Positions 52,386 to 60,481 of a DNA stretch of 64,000 nt are shown piece after piece. Made by a program: the position numbers and the translations under genes. The stretch is from Legionella maioricensis (GTDB taxonomy: Bacteria > Pseudomonadota > Gammaproteobacteria > Legionellales > Legionellaceae). Each line of letters starts with the position of its first letter. Positions within the stretch are counted from its first letter, which is position 1. The DNA lies in assembly GCF_023618015.1 (NCBI RefSeq), contig NZ_JAJKBJ010000021.1, forward strand, positions 1-64,000, read 5' to 3'. Under the pieces are notes generated by a model, which was not told the origin of the DNA, made no database searches, and saw nothing but the letters and a program-made list of their open reading frames with translations.

Positions 52386-54419
52386 TTAGGCGAACATTCT
52401 GGTAAGGCTAGAAAATATTCCCTGATCTTGAGCGGATATATTGTGTATATCCATTCCTTCAGACATAAATTGCTCATCATGCCATCTTTCAGTCATCCAA
52501 TCCCTATATTTAGAATGCTGCAGATACCCCATTTCCTCTATTTCATTTACCACGTCATGGCGTCTTTCGTCTTCTGTTATCTCAAAATAGCGTAAGCGAT
52601 AGTATGGATTTTCTGACATGACCTCACTGGCCTTTTCAAAATGAGGGAGGGCGTCTTGTTTATTGCGGGTGAAATAATAAATGACGTCACCCAGCAAGTA
52701 ATGCATTTTACCTAAAATAGGACGAAACTCTTTGGATCTGTTTTTTTCATTTAGAGCAATAAATGTCTGCAAGTTATTTTTTAATGCGTCTATTTCTGCC
52801 TTATGTTCCTTTACAAAGTCTGATCGTAGTTCCCACGAGTCGTCAAAGGTAACTGGCACTCTGACTTTTTCAATAAGACAATTAATTTTACGTAATAACA
52901 CTTTATTAAGGGCTGACCTGGATGCGGGAAAAGCATTAAGTAAATTCAATTGATTGAGTACCTCCTGAGCCTTATTCAGCCGTTTCAGATCTGCATTTTT
53001 AACTTCAGGATGGAGGATTTTGTCAATGTTAAAGAGAGTCAGAGCATATTCTACGGTAACGGCTAAAAGTGGATTGTCTTGGGGGGTAATGCGCGCTATT
53101 AATTTAGCAATTATTACTAATTGCAATGCGGTTTTTTCTGCTAGATGTAGGTCTTCTTTTTCCAGTGCTGTTTTGATTGATGCGGTTTTACTCTCTATTT
53201 CTGAAACAAAATAATTCCGTAATTCCAGTAGTTTATTTTTGTCAAATTTGAAGTGAGGGTGTTTTTTATACAACTCTTTTGCCTCATGAAAACGCTTGTC
53301 TTTAATTGCCTCATTAAATTGATATGTAGTCCATTCTTCCTTCATGAGAATGTCTTGCATCGAGCTATCCCGGTCCAGAATATGGGGCTCCAGCCTTACT
53401 GCATGGGCCAGCAGGGGAATTACCTTATCTCCCAGAATAAATTTGGTTATGGTAAATCTGTTTTTTTCTGTTTTTGCCTCTTCTAAATAGGCGTCAGCTA
53501 CTTTGGCTCTTAATTCAGGATGAGATTGCAGATAGTATAATTGTTCTTCAATGTTGAAATTTTGTCTTATATAATTTACAGCCCTGCTTTGTTCTGACTC
53601 ATTGAGTGAACGGAATAATAGTGCAATAAGTTCAATTGCTTTTTGAAGTGCTTCAGGGTCGTGGTATCTTTGGGATATATAAAAAACAATAAATTGTTCT
53701 TTAAAATTAATTTTAACCCGCTCTGACCAGATAAGAGCTTCATTAAATCTGCGTTCCCCCACAAGATGGGCTGCATAGGCTTCGGCAAAGGGGCTTAACT
53801 CAAAACAATCAGATGAATGTGCTGATGTATTTTGATAGTACATCCCTCTAATCGATTGGGAAATAATCTCTGCGTCCTGAGGATCTATTGAAGGAACCAA
53901 AGTATATAATTGTTCATTAACCAAGGTATGGCCGAATGGATAAGCTTGGAGAATGGGTTGGTTTAATGCCGGAAAATTAGGAGAGTGAGTTAAATAGTAA
54001 CTCATTAATAGTTGTTGCAGTTCAGCAGAATTTTGATTATTTCGTTCGGAGCTAATTAATGCTTTAAAGCGATCAGAGATTATTGAAGGAGCATATTCTT
54101 CAAATTCAACGGGATGAAATCCTCTTAAATAACCATAATAGGCAATTTTTGCCAATGTCATTTCTACTTTATTCGGATCGCAATGGTTATCAAATCCCAG
54201 CCATCCTTTGAATAACTGAAAGAGCGATTGAAGCCAATTGACTCTATATACCTGTAATCCATCAGTGTATAAGCGGTTTTGGGGATGACTTTTTATTCCA
54301 TGCCAAAAAGCTTTATATTCTCTTTCATCAATGGTGTAGATCATAAAATCAGGAAGATAAACTAAGCCTTCCGCTTTATAGTGTCTTGTTAAACGTCCCC
54401 CTAACCTTAAACGCAACAT
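52386..54419 (-). CDS. Large unknown helical protein with TPR-like pattern
   Basis: A 677-residue protein from the ATG at 54419, which follows ATAGGATTT; an in-frame ATG at 54470 would give 694 residues. I recognise no family. From about residue 200 it is nearly all helical with repeated Ala/Leu/Tyr patterns (FAEAYAAHLVGERRFNEALIWSERV, TYQFNEAIKDKRFHEAKELYKKHP), consistent with TPR-like solenoid repeats. No signal peptide or clear membrane helix. It lies just upstream of plsC, with the gap holding a hairpin. An effector or a scaffold of unknown partner is possible. Confidence 0.55.
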   Translation of the reverse strand: MLRLRLGGRLTRHYKAEGLVYLPDFMIYTIDEREYKAFWHGIKSHPQNRLYTDGLQVYRVNWLQSLFQLFKGWLGFDNHCDPNKVEMTLAKIAYYGYLRGFHPVEFEEYAPSIISDRFKALISSERNNQNSAELQQLLMSYYLTHSPNFPALNQPILQAYPFGHTLVNEQLYTLVPSIDPQDAEIISQSIRGMYYQNTSAHSSDCFELSPFAEAYAAHLVGERRFNEALIWSERVKINFKEQFIVFYISQRYHDPEALQKAIELIALLFRSLNESEQSRAVNYIRQNFNIEEQLYYLQSHPELRAKVADAYLEEAKTEKNRFTITKFILGDKVIPLLAHAVRLEPHILDRDSSMQDILMKEEWTTYQFNEAIKDKRFHEAKELYKKHPHFKFDKNKLLELRNYFVSEIESKTASIKTALEKEDLHLAEKTALQLVIIAKLIARITPQDNPLLAVTVEYALTLFNIDKILHPEVKNADLKRLNKAQEVLNQLNLLNAFPASRSALNKVLLRKINCLIEKVRVPVTFDDSWELRSDFVKEHKAEIDALKNNLQTFIALNEKNRSKEFRPILGKMHYLLGDVIYYFTRNKQDALPHFEKASEVMSENPYYRLRYFEITEDERRHDVVNEIEEMGYLQHSKYRDWMTERWHDEQFMSEGMDIHNISAQDQGIFSSLTRMFA

Positions 54420-54534
54420 CAAAAATCCTATAAGTGAGTTTAAAGGGGCGCATTTTACCCGATATGGCATTGTTGAACAATTAACTCATAAACTGACCTT
54501 AATTATCACATTTTATCATCAGGGCTGAGGAACA

Positions 54535-54662
54535 CTGCCATTGACTTAAGAAACGTCATCCAGAGCGAAGCGAAGGATCTCTAAAATGTGGCCGATGTCT
54601 ATTTCAGGCTCCCTCGACCAAACTCCCTCGGAATGATGGAAAGTGGCTTAAATCAATGGCAG
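54535..54662. repeat. MITE-like element of 128 bases with 16-bp terminal repeats
   Basis: Starts CTGCCATTGACTTAAG and ends CTTAAATCAATGGCAG, inverted repeats with one mismatch. The interior (ACGTCATCCAGAGCGAAGCG, TTTCAGGCTCCCTCG, CGGAATGATGGAAAG) matches the copies at 1-250. No target duplication is obvious. Its right end overlaps the last codons and stop of mutM. No transposase is present, so movement would need one acting in trans. Confidence 0.78.
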
Positions 54663-55477
54663 GGGGGCTGACATTGAGGACAAAATGCGGAATGGCGTCC
54701 TGCAATGACTACAGTCTCGATTAGTGCATTGCATTGAAAACAGGGTTGTTTTTTTCGACCATAAACCTTCAGGGCTACACTGAAATAACCAGGTTTGCCA
54801 TCAAACGTATAAAAATCACGCAGAGTAGTGCCTCCCGCCTCAATTGCTGACTTTAGTATTTGTTTGATTTGCATGGTCAATGAGTGACAGACAAGCTCCG
54901 TTATTTTGTTTGCTGGAGTGAGGGGATGTATACCGGTCAAAAAAAGGCTTTCAGTGGCATATATATTCCCCACTCCCACGACGATTTCATTATTCATAAT
55001 CAGCGACTTGATTGAGATATTTTTATTACGAGTCCTTTTATATAAATAATCGCTGTTAAAATCCTGCGAAAGTGGTTCCGGGCCTAAATGAGCAAGTAAT
55101 GGATGCTGATTCGGGTTTTCATGGAGATACACAAACAAGCCGAATCGTCGTGGATCGCAGTACCTTAGACTGAGTCCGTTAGTCATTATCAGGTCAAGAT
55201 GATCATGTTTTGCAGGAGGGGTGTCACTAGGTACAATGCGTAAATGACCAGACATGCCAAGATGAATTAAAATATATCCTTGGGAAAGATGCAGGAGAAT
55301 ATACTTAGCCCTGCGGCTAAGGGCGACTATTTTTTTTCCTGCACATAATTCATTGATATTTAAGGGAACAGGCAAGCGAAGTTTAGGATTTCGCACTACA
55401 ATCCGAGTAATTATTTGATCTTCCAGGTGAGGCTTAATTCCTTGTTTTGTGGTTTCAACTTCTGGTAATTCAGGCAT
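54653..55477 (-). CDS. mutM: Formamidopyrimidine-DNA glycosylase MutM (Fpg)
   Basis: Base-excision repair enzyme removing 8-oxoguanine, with AP lyase activity. The 274-residue protein has the catalytic N-terminus PELPEVETTKQGI (Pro after Met), LGMSGHLR, YCDPRRFGLF, NIYATESLF (helix-two-turns-helix) and the zinc finger CFQCNALIETVVIAGR...CPQCQ. The family normally ends near the last CxxCQ; here PPCH and the stop are added, of which CH and the TGA are encoded by the end of a MITE-like repeat. The start overlaps the small gene upstream by one base. Confidence 0.95.
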   Translation of the reverse strand: MPELPEVETTKQGIKPHLEDQIITRIVVRNPKLRLPVPLNINELCAGKKIVALSRRAKYILLHLSQGYILIHLGMSGHLRIVPSDTPPAKHDHLDLIMTNGLSLRYCDPRRFGLFVYLHENPNQHPLLAHLGPEPLSQDFNSDYLYKRTRNKNISIKSLIMNNEIVVGVGNIYATESLFLTGIHPLTPANKITELVCHSLTMQIKQILKSAIEAGGTTLRDFYTFDGKPGYFSVALKVYGRKKQPCFQCNALIETVVIAGRHSAFCPQCQPPCH

Positions 55478-55710
55478 TATTTTTTATCGTCATGTTCAAT
55501 TACCCTGCCTTCTTCTTCGTTTTTAATGGTTTTATCAGGAAATAAATATTGTTTTATTAGAGCGATGAGCCAGAGTATTCCACCGATAATTAATCCCCAA
55601 ACTGCAATGTAAAAAAACATAAACAGTAAACCTATCACTAATGCAATGGCAACTCCTACCAGTACAAACGGAAGTAAATTTTCAAAAAATTTTTGCAATT
55701 TATCGTTCAT
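55477..55710 (-). CDS. Small membrane protein
   Basis: A 77-residue protein with two adjacent hydrophobic segments (LLPFVLVGVAIALVIGLLFMFFYI and VWGLIIGGILWLIALI) and a charged C-terminal tail (KTIKNEEEGRVIEHDDKK). I do not recognise a family. Its stop overlaps the mutM start, so the pair is coupled. It could be a small envelope protein. Confidence 0.7.
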   Translation of the reverse strand: MNDKLQKFFENLLPFVLVGVAIALVIGLLFMFFYIAVWGLIIGGILWLIALIKQYLFPDKTIKNEEEGRVIEHDDKK

Positions 55711-55867
55711 AGCTCCATCCTGAAGTAAATATTTAATTAATTATCGGCCACATAGTGAAATCATGCAATATAATGCTTGAAAATGTGTTATGATTATACT
55801 ATCTGGATGTAATATTTTTTGATTTTCATCAATATTATAAACTGTTTTTACTTAATTTGGAGTTACT

Positions 55868-57046
55868 ATGGTTTTCGGCTATTTGAACCTGACGTTTTGG
55901 GGGTATGTACTTGCAACACTAGTATTAACTCAAATTACTATAGCATCTGTAACAATCTATCTTCATCGTAACCAAACGCACCGAGCGTTAACCCTGCACC
56001 CTATTATCAGTCATTTTTTTCGTTTCTGGTTATGGTTGACTACGGGTATGGTCACTGCTGATTGGGTGGCTATTCATCGTAAACATCATGCCACCACCGA
56101 TGTCGAAGGCGATCCGCACAGTCCTGTTGTGTTAGGGATTAAAAAGGTATTCTGGCAAGGCGCTGAATTATATCGTATTGCTCGTAAAGACAGAGATATG
56201 GTAGCGAAATATTCTCATGGTACTCCAACAGACTGGATTGAGCGCAATCTTTATTCTCGCCATTCTGCAAAAGGCATTTTGTTAATGTTTTTGCTGGATT
56301 TGTTTTTCTTTGGTGCTCCCGGAATTACTATTTGGGCAATCCAAATGATATGGATTCCTTTATGGGCTGCGGGGGTTGTTAATGGTGTAGGTCACCACTG
56401 GGGTTATAGGAACTTTGAATGTCCAGATGCCGCAACTAATGTTTTCCCCTGGGGATTTTGGATCGGGGGCGAAGAGCTGCATAATAATCATCATACTTTT
56501 GCTTCATCAGCCAAGTTTTCAGTAAAATGGTGGGAGTTCGATATTGGTTGGATGTACATTCGTGTTCTGTCTTTTTTAGGTTTGGCCAAAGTCAAAAAAT
56601 TACCACCCAAGCTGGCTATGGATGAAGGCAAGCTTCAGGTGGACATCGATACAGTTAAAGCTGTGATCTCTAATAGATTTCAAGTGATGTCTAATTATTA
56701 TAAAAGTGTGATTAGACCAATATTAAAATACGAAAAGAGCAACAGCATAGAAACTAAAGCGGATAAAAAGTTGTTTCAACGTGCAGGAAGTTTGCTGCGT
56801 CGTGAAGATAAGTTATTAACAACTAAGGCCAAGACTCGCTTACAAACATTGTTAGAGGCTCGTGAGCAATTGCGATTGGTTTATAGCTATAAACAATCAT
56901 TACAAAATGTCTGGTTGAAAACCGCATCAAGTCAAAAAGAATTGATCGAGGCACTACAACAATGGTGTCGTCAAGCTGAAGAATCAGGCCTTGATGTATT
57001 AAGACAATTTGCTCAGCAATTAAAAGGTTATGTACCCGTTTATTAA
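55868..57046 (+). CDS. Membrane fatty acid desaturase (delta-9 type)
   Basis: A 392-residue diiron membrane desaturase. The three His boxes are HRNQTH (33-38), HRKHH (70-74) and HNNHH (about 205-209), with a further HHWGYRNFEC segment between. Four helices flank them. The C-terminal 130 residues are a charged helical extension. The family is close to DesA of Pseudomonas and adds a double bond to acyl chains in phospholipid or acyl-CoA, helping cold adaptation. Substrate form is not decided by the sequence. Confidence 0.9.
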   Translation: MVFGYLNLTFWGYVLATLVLTQITIASVTIYLHRNQTHRALTLHPIISHFFRFWLWLTTGMVTADWVAIHRKHHATTDVEGDPHSPVVLGIKKVFWQGAELYRIARKDRDMVAKYSHGTPTDWIERNLYSRHSAKGILLMFLLDLFFFGAPGITIWAIQMIWIPLWAAGVVNGVGHHWGYRNFECPDAATNVFPWGFWIGGEELHNNHHTFASSAKFSVKWWEFDIGWMYIRVLSFLGLAKVKKLPPKLAMDEGKLQVDIDTVKAVISNRFQVMSNYYKSVIRPILKYEKSNSIETKADKKLFQRAGSLLRREDKLLTTKAKTRLQTLLEAREQLRLVYSYKQSLQNVWLKTASSQKELIEALQQWCRQAEESGLDVLRQFAQQLKGYVPVY

Positions 57047-57108
57047 TTCTTCCAATGAGTGTGGATTTTTATCCACACTCGTCTTCTCTTTAATAGCAAA
57101 CCAGATAT

Positions 57109-57501
57109 TTATTGATTACAAATAAAATCATTGGGAAAAACTACCGCAACGCTATTGTTAAAACCATTCAGGATTACATTTCCTGCTTTTAATGTGCATT
57201 CACCAATAGGGGGAGCCAGTTTTGCAAGGGGGGCATTGGAGTAGAGAGTAGCACTTACCGTATAAGGACGCGGAGAACAATTGAGTTTTTCTATGGTCTT
57301 CGGAGCACTTCCTCCGCGAAGAGTCACTGATTTACTTAAACCTTCATCATTAGTTACATTAAAAGCAACGCTATTATTGGGAAGGATGGGAGGACTGGAA
57401 ACAGCAACCTGGATTTCGCAAGAATCGTCGTTAGCATAAGCATAGTGTGGGGCAATAACAGCCACTAGGGATAACGTTGTCGCAAATATATTTTTGAGCA
57501 T
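57109..57501 (-). CDS. Small secreted protein of unknown function
   Basis: A 130-residue protein with a clear signal peptide (KNIFATTLSLVAVIAPHYAYA, cleavage after the last Ala) and an all-beta-looking mature part with four Cys that could form two disulfides (DSCEIQV, LNCSPR, GECTLKAG, DFICNQ). I do not recognise a family. It stands alone between the desaturase and the PHB genes. GAGGTT lies before the ATG. Confidence 0.7.
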   Translation of the reverse strand: MLKNIFATTLSLVAVIAPHYAYANDDSCEIQVAVSSPPILPNNSVAFNVTNDEGLSKSVTLRGGSAPKTIEKLNCSPRPYTVSATLYSNAPLAKLAPPIGECTLKAGNVILNGFNNSVAVVFPNDFICNQ

Positions 57502-57733
57502 AATAACCTCTTTTAAGTAAAAAGCGTCTAATATTAAGCGTTACAATCTAATAAATAACTACTGCCAAGTCAGGTTATAGTTAATCAATTTTCATTGCAA
57601 CTTAAAGGACGGTCAGTTAGATAGTCTTTACTCTTTCCTGACGGTAATTGGTAAAATAATTTGGGAATTGACAAGTGAATTAATTTAATTTGTAGTATTA
57701 TCAAGAGGTAATCTTTGAAAACAGGGAGTTGTT

Positions 57734-58474
57734 ATGGAAAAGAGAGTTGCAATTGTAACAGGTGGCACCGGTGGCATTGGTTCAGCAATCTGTCAGCGTC
57801 TTGCTGCGGATTTTAAAGTCATCGCATGTTATTTCAAGGATGGAAGACATGAAGAGGCGAAAAAATGGCAGGAAGAGCAACAAAAATTAGGTTTTGACAT
57901 TGATGTGGTCTATGGTGATATAGCCCAATACAGTGATTGTGAAAAATTAGTAGCTCTTAGTCTGGAGCGTTATGGGCAAATTGATGTATTAGTAAATAAT
58001 GCAGGAATAACCAAAGACTGCTCCTTGCGGAAAATGACCCCACAACAATGGCAGCAAGTGATAGACGCTAATTTAACGAGTGTATTTAATATGACTCGTA
58101 ATGTAATACCGGTCATGTTGGATAAAGGATATGGACGTGTCATTAGCATTTCCTCAATTAACGGACGAAAAGGACAATTTGGTCAATGTAATTATTCCTC
58201 TACGAAAGCTGCTTTATTTGGTTTCACCAAAAGTTTAGCTTTGGAAGTCGCATCTAAAGGCATTACCGTCAACACAATTTCTCCGGGCTATATAGAGACA
58301 CCAATGCTCGCCGCGGTAAAAGAAGAAGTTTTAAATTCAATCATAGCCAGTATTCCCGTTGGACGGTTAGGTTATCCAAAAGAAGTGGCTGATGTAGTGG
58401 CTTTTTTGGCATCTCCTGACAGTGGTTTTATCACCGGAGCCAATTTGGACGTTAATGGCGGTCAGTATATGTAA
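57734..58474 (+). CDS. phaB: Acetoacetyl-CoA reductase PhaB (copy 1)
   Basis: Short-chain dehydrogenase of 246 residues making (R)-3-hydroxybutyryl-CoA for PHB. It has the NADPH site VTGGTGGIGSAI, the NNAGITKDCSLRKM segment, catalytic Ser in ISSINGRKGQFGQ, Tyr154 and Lys158 in NYSSTKAA, and the PhaB-type end FITGANLDVNGGQYM. The motif NGRKGQFGQxNYS is typical of PhaB rather than FabG. CAGGGAG precedes the ATG. A tandem paralog follows 92 bases later. Confidence 0.92.
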   Translation: MEKRVAIVTGGTGGIGSAICQRLAADFKVIACYFKDGRHEEAKKWQEEQQKLGFDIDVVYGDIAQYSDCEKLVALSLERYGQIDVLVNNAGITKDCSLRKMTPQQWQQVIDANLTSVFNMTRNVIPVMLDKGYGRVISISSINGRKGQFGQCNYSSTKAALFGFTKSLALEVASKGITVNTISPGYIETPMLAAVKEEVLNSIIASIPVGRLGYPKEVADVVAFLASPDSGFITGANLDVNGGQYM

Positions 58475-58566
58475 CAAGTATCTTTCCATCCTCTAAAAAT
58501 ACACTTGTCTTGTAAGAATACAGAGGATTAATAACGTTGTATTGACATAAACTAAACGGGAATAAC

Positions 58567-59313
58567 ATGCAAAATAACAACGTGGTATTAATTACAGGTG
58601 GCACAGGAGATATAGGTACCGCAATTGCCAAACAGTTAGATTCAACTTATCGACATGTCATTGCACTGGATTTGATTCCCAATGAGAAAGGTGAGTTATG
58701 GGAACAAGACTTGTTTGAGCAGAATTATAAAAACATCTCTTTTCGGCATATGGATGTTACTGATTTTGAGCAGTGTGAAAAGGTTATTGGTTCAATTATT
58801 AAAGAATACGGAAATGTTGATGCCCTGATTAATAATGCAGGTATCACCCGTGATGCAGTATTTACTAAAATGACAAAACAACAGTGGGATGAAGTATTAA
58901 GAGTCAATCTCGATGGAATGTTTAATGTCACTCGCCAGGTTGTTGAGGGTATGAAAGCGCAAGAGTCGGGCAGGATAGTTAATATTTCTTCTGTTAATGC
59001 CCAAAAAGGGCAGTTTTCTCAAGCTAATTATGCAGCATCCAAAGCAGGGGTTTATGGTTTTACCAAAAGTTTGGCTCAAGAACTCATGATGAAAAATATT
59101 ACGGTGAATAGTTTGTCTCCTGGTTATGTGAATACACGATTAATGCAGGGTATTCGACCCGATATATTAGAAGGGATCATTAATCTCATTCCTGCAAAAC
59201 GACTGGCAGAACCTCAAGAAATTGCATGGGCAGTTGAATTTCTGATTAGTGAAAAAAGTCGTTATATCACGGGTGCAAATCTCAGCGTGAATGGTGGATT
59301 GCATATGTATTAA
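58567..59313 (+). CDS. phaB: Acetoacetyl-CoA reductase PhaB (copy 2)
   Basis: Second PhaB of 248 residues. It shares LITGGTGDIGTAIA, NNAGITRDAVFTKM, SSVNAQKGQFSQANYAASKAG and the YITGANLSVNGGLHMY end with copy 1, and differs enough for an old duplication. Its first loop (DLIPNEKGELWEQDLFEQN) lacks the basic residues copy 1 has, so cofactor preference could differ. ACGGGAATAAC precedes the ATG. PHA synthase (phaC) and thiolase (phaA) are not in the window. Confidence 0.9.
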   Translation: MQNNNVVLITGGTGDIGTAIAKQLDSTYRHVIALDLIPNEKGELWEQDLFEQNYKNISFRHMDVTDFEQCEKVIGSIIKEYGNVDALINNAGITRDAVFTKMTKQQWDEVLRVNLDGMFNVTRQVVEGMKAQESGRIVNISSVNAQKGQFSQANYAASKAGVYGFTKSLAQELMMKNITVNSLSPGYVNTRLMQGIRPDILEGIINLIPAKRLAEPQEIAWAVEFLISEKSRYITGANLSVNGGLHMY

Positions 59314-59332
59314 TCCTTGCAATCTTAGAACA

Positions 59333-59373
59333 TCGAACACTTGTAATGGTTTATAATGATTATAAGTGTTCGA
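59333..59373 (+). terminator. Hairpin between phaB copy 2 and phaR
   Basis: TCGAACACTTGTAAT pairs with ATTATAAGTGTTCGA, 15 positions with one wobble, around 11 bases. A short AATTTC tail follows, so termination is uncertain; the stem ends 17 bases before the phaR ATG and might act on phaR expression. Confidence 0.5.
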
Positions 59374-59389
59374 AATTTCAGAGTAAATA

Positions 59390-59791
59390 ATGACTAGATT
59401 AATAAAAAAATATAAAAACCGTAGACTTTATGATACCGAGACAAGCCAGTACATTACCATTGAGCAATTACAGCGTTACGTACTTGATGGGGTGTTATTT
59501 AAGGTAGAAGACTCTGAAACGGGAAAAGATCTCACTAACTCCATTTTATTGCAGATTATTGTTGAGATGGAGGCCGGTCCTACTCAATTTTTGTCTTCTG
59601 ATATTTTGCGTCAGATTATTTCTTTGGCCAATCATCCCATGCATTCATCCTTGAAAGCGATGATGGAGCAAATGTTTCATTCAATGGATAAGCCTCTGCA
59701 AAGTAACCCTTATCAGCAGGCAACAGAAGCCTGGAATCAGCAAATGCAGCAGATGATGAAGCAGTGGCAGAAAGTATTTAAGCCCGAATAA
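59390..59791 (+). CDS. phaR: PHA synthesis repressor PhaR
   Basis: A 133-residue DNA- and PHB-binding regulator. The N-terminal domain LIKKYKNRRLYDTETSQYITIEQLQ is the PHB/PHA accumulation-regulator DNA-binding signature, and the C-terminal half (TNSILLQIIVEMEAGPTQFLSSDILRQII) matches the PHB-binding part. The family represses phasin genes until polymer accumulates and titrates PhaR away. The phasin gene follows with a 12-bp inverted repeat around its promoter. Confidence 0.93.
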   Translation: MTRLIKKYKNRRLYDTETSQYITIEQLQRYVLDGVLFKVEDSETGKDLTNSILLQIIVEMEAGPTQFLSSDILRQIISLANHPMHSSLKAMMEQMFHSMDKPLQSNPYQQATEAWNQQMQQMMKQWQKVFKPE

Positions 59792-59800
59792 GCACTTTTA

Positions 59801-59881
59801 TGTTGCATTGCAATATATATTTATTTATATCATTGACAAACAGTATAGATAAGTACTAATATTAAATTGTGCAATGCAACA
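59801..59881 (+). promoter_or_regulatory. Phasin promoter flanked by candidate PhaR operators
   Basis: TGTTGCATTGCA (59801-59812) and TGCAATGCAACA (59870-59881) are exact reverse complements. Between them lie TTGACA (59833-59838) and TAATAT (59857-59862, 18-base spacer), so the second site covers the expected transcription start. TGC/GCA-rich sites of this type are known PhaR targets in other bacteria. The assignment to PhaR is inferred from position and motif. Confidence 0.7.
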
Positions 59882-59895
59882 TAATGGAGAATATC

Positions 59896-60186
59896 ATGAA
59901 CCAACAAAATTTTGATAAATGGAGTGAAATGGCTAAAAAAATACAAGAGCCTTTCAAAGCCATAGCTGAATTAAATGTCAAAACCTTACAAGGCTTAACT
60001 TATTTAAAACCAGAGGAGCTGGCTCAAGTTAAAAAACCAGAAGAAATGCTGGAAAAGCAAATTAATCTTGCTGTGGAAAATGGCCATAAAGCATTAGATT
60101 ATTTGCAACAGTCTTTTCAAATTATTGAAAAAGCAATGCTAGGGATCGTTAAAGAAGCAAAAGACACTGCTGAAGGCAAGAAATAG
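59896..60186 (+). CDS. phaP: Phasin (PHB granule-associated protein)
   Basis: A 96-residue amphipathic helical protein that coats PHB granules. Features: NFDKWSEMAKKIQEPFKAIAELNVKTLQGLTYLKPEEL then ENGHKALDYLQQSFQIIEKAMLGIVKEA, matching the Pfam phasin_2-like pattern read across. The ATG at 59896 follows GGAGA; an earlier in-frame start at 59869 overlaps the operator and is unlikely. It is placed directly after phaR and ends in a strong terminator. Confidence 0.85.
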   Translation: MNQQNFDKWSEMAKKIQEPFKAIAELNVKTLQGLTYLKPEELAQVKKPEEMLEKQINLAVENGHKALDYLQQSFQIIEKAMLGIVKEAKDTAEGKK

Positions 60187-60210
60187 TACTATTTAAAATA
60201 AAAATATTTC

Positions 60211-60246
60211 AAGGCTTATTTGAAATCAAGTAAGCCTTTTTTTTTT
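60211..60246 (+). terminator. Intrinsic terminator after phaP
   Basis: AAGGCTTA pairs perfectly with TAAGCCTT, followed by ten Ts. Strong rho-independent terminator, 25 bases after the phasin stop. Confidence 0.93.
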
Positions 60247-60320
60247 CACTTTTCTTGTCCGATAAATGATGGACCGTTCACGGGCTATGTCATTTATTAA
60301 AATAGCAAAGCCAAATAATC

Positions 60321-60389
60321 GTCGTTGCGAACGAAGTGGAGCAATCCAGTACAGAATTCGGATTGCTTTGCCAAGGCTCGCAACAACGG
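60321..60389. repeat. GCGAACG/GCAATCC palindromic repeat
   Basis: CGTTGCGA...GCAATCC on the left is mirrored by GGATTGC...TCGCAACAACG on the right, around ACAGAATTC. Partial relatives lie at 8046-8079 and 48499-48529. It is a short palindromic repeat inside the noncoding stretch 60247-60481, which has no gene. Confidence 0.7.
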
Positions 60390-60481
60390 AATTTACATTC
60401 CGTAAGGTTACAAACGATGAACTGTGAATAATAAAGACTCAAAACTAGAAAGGTATTTAATTGTCTTCATAGGGGCATTGG

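Noticed and set aside
57668..57701. Sigma-70 promoter for phaB (TTGACA at 57668)
   Set aside because: The -10 candidates (TAGTAT or TATTAT) give spacers of 19 or 22 bases, too long to call with confidence.
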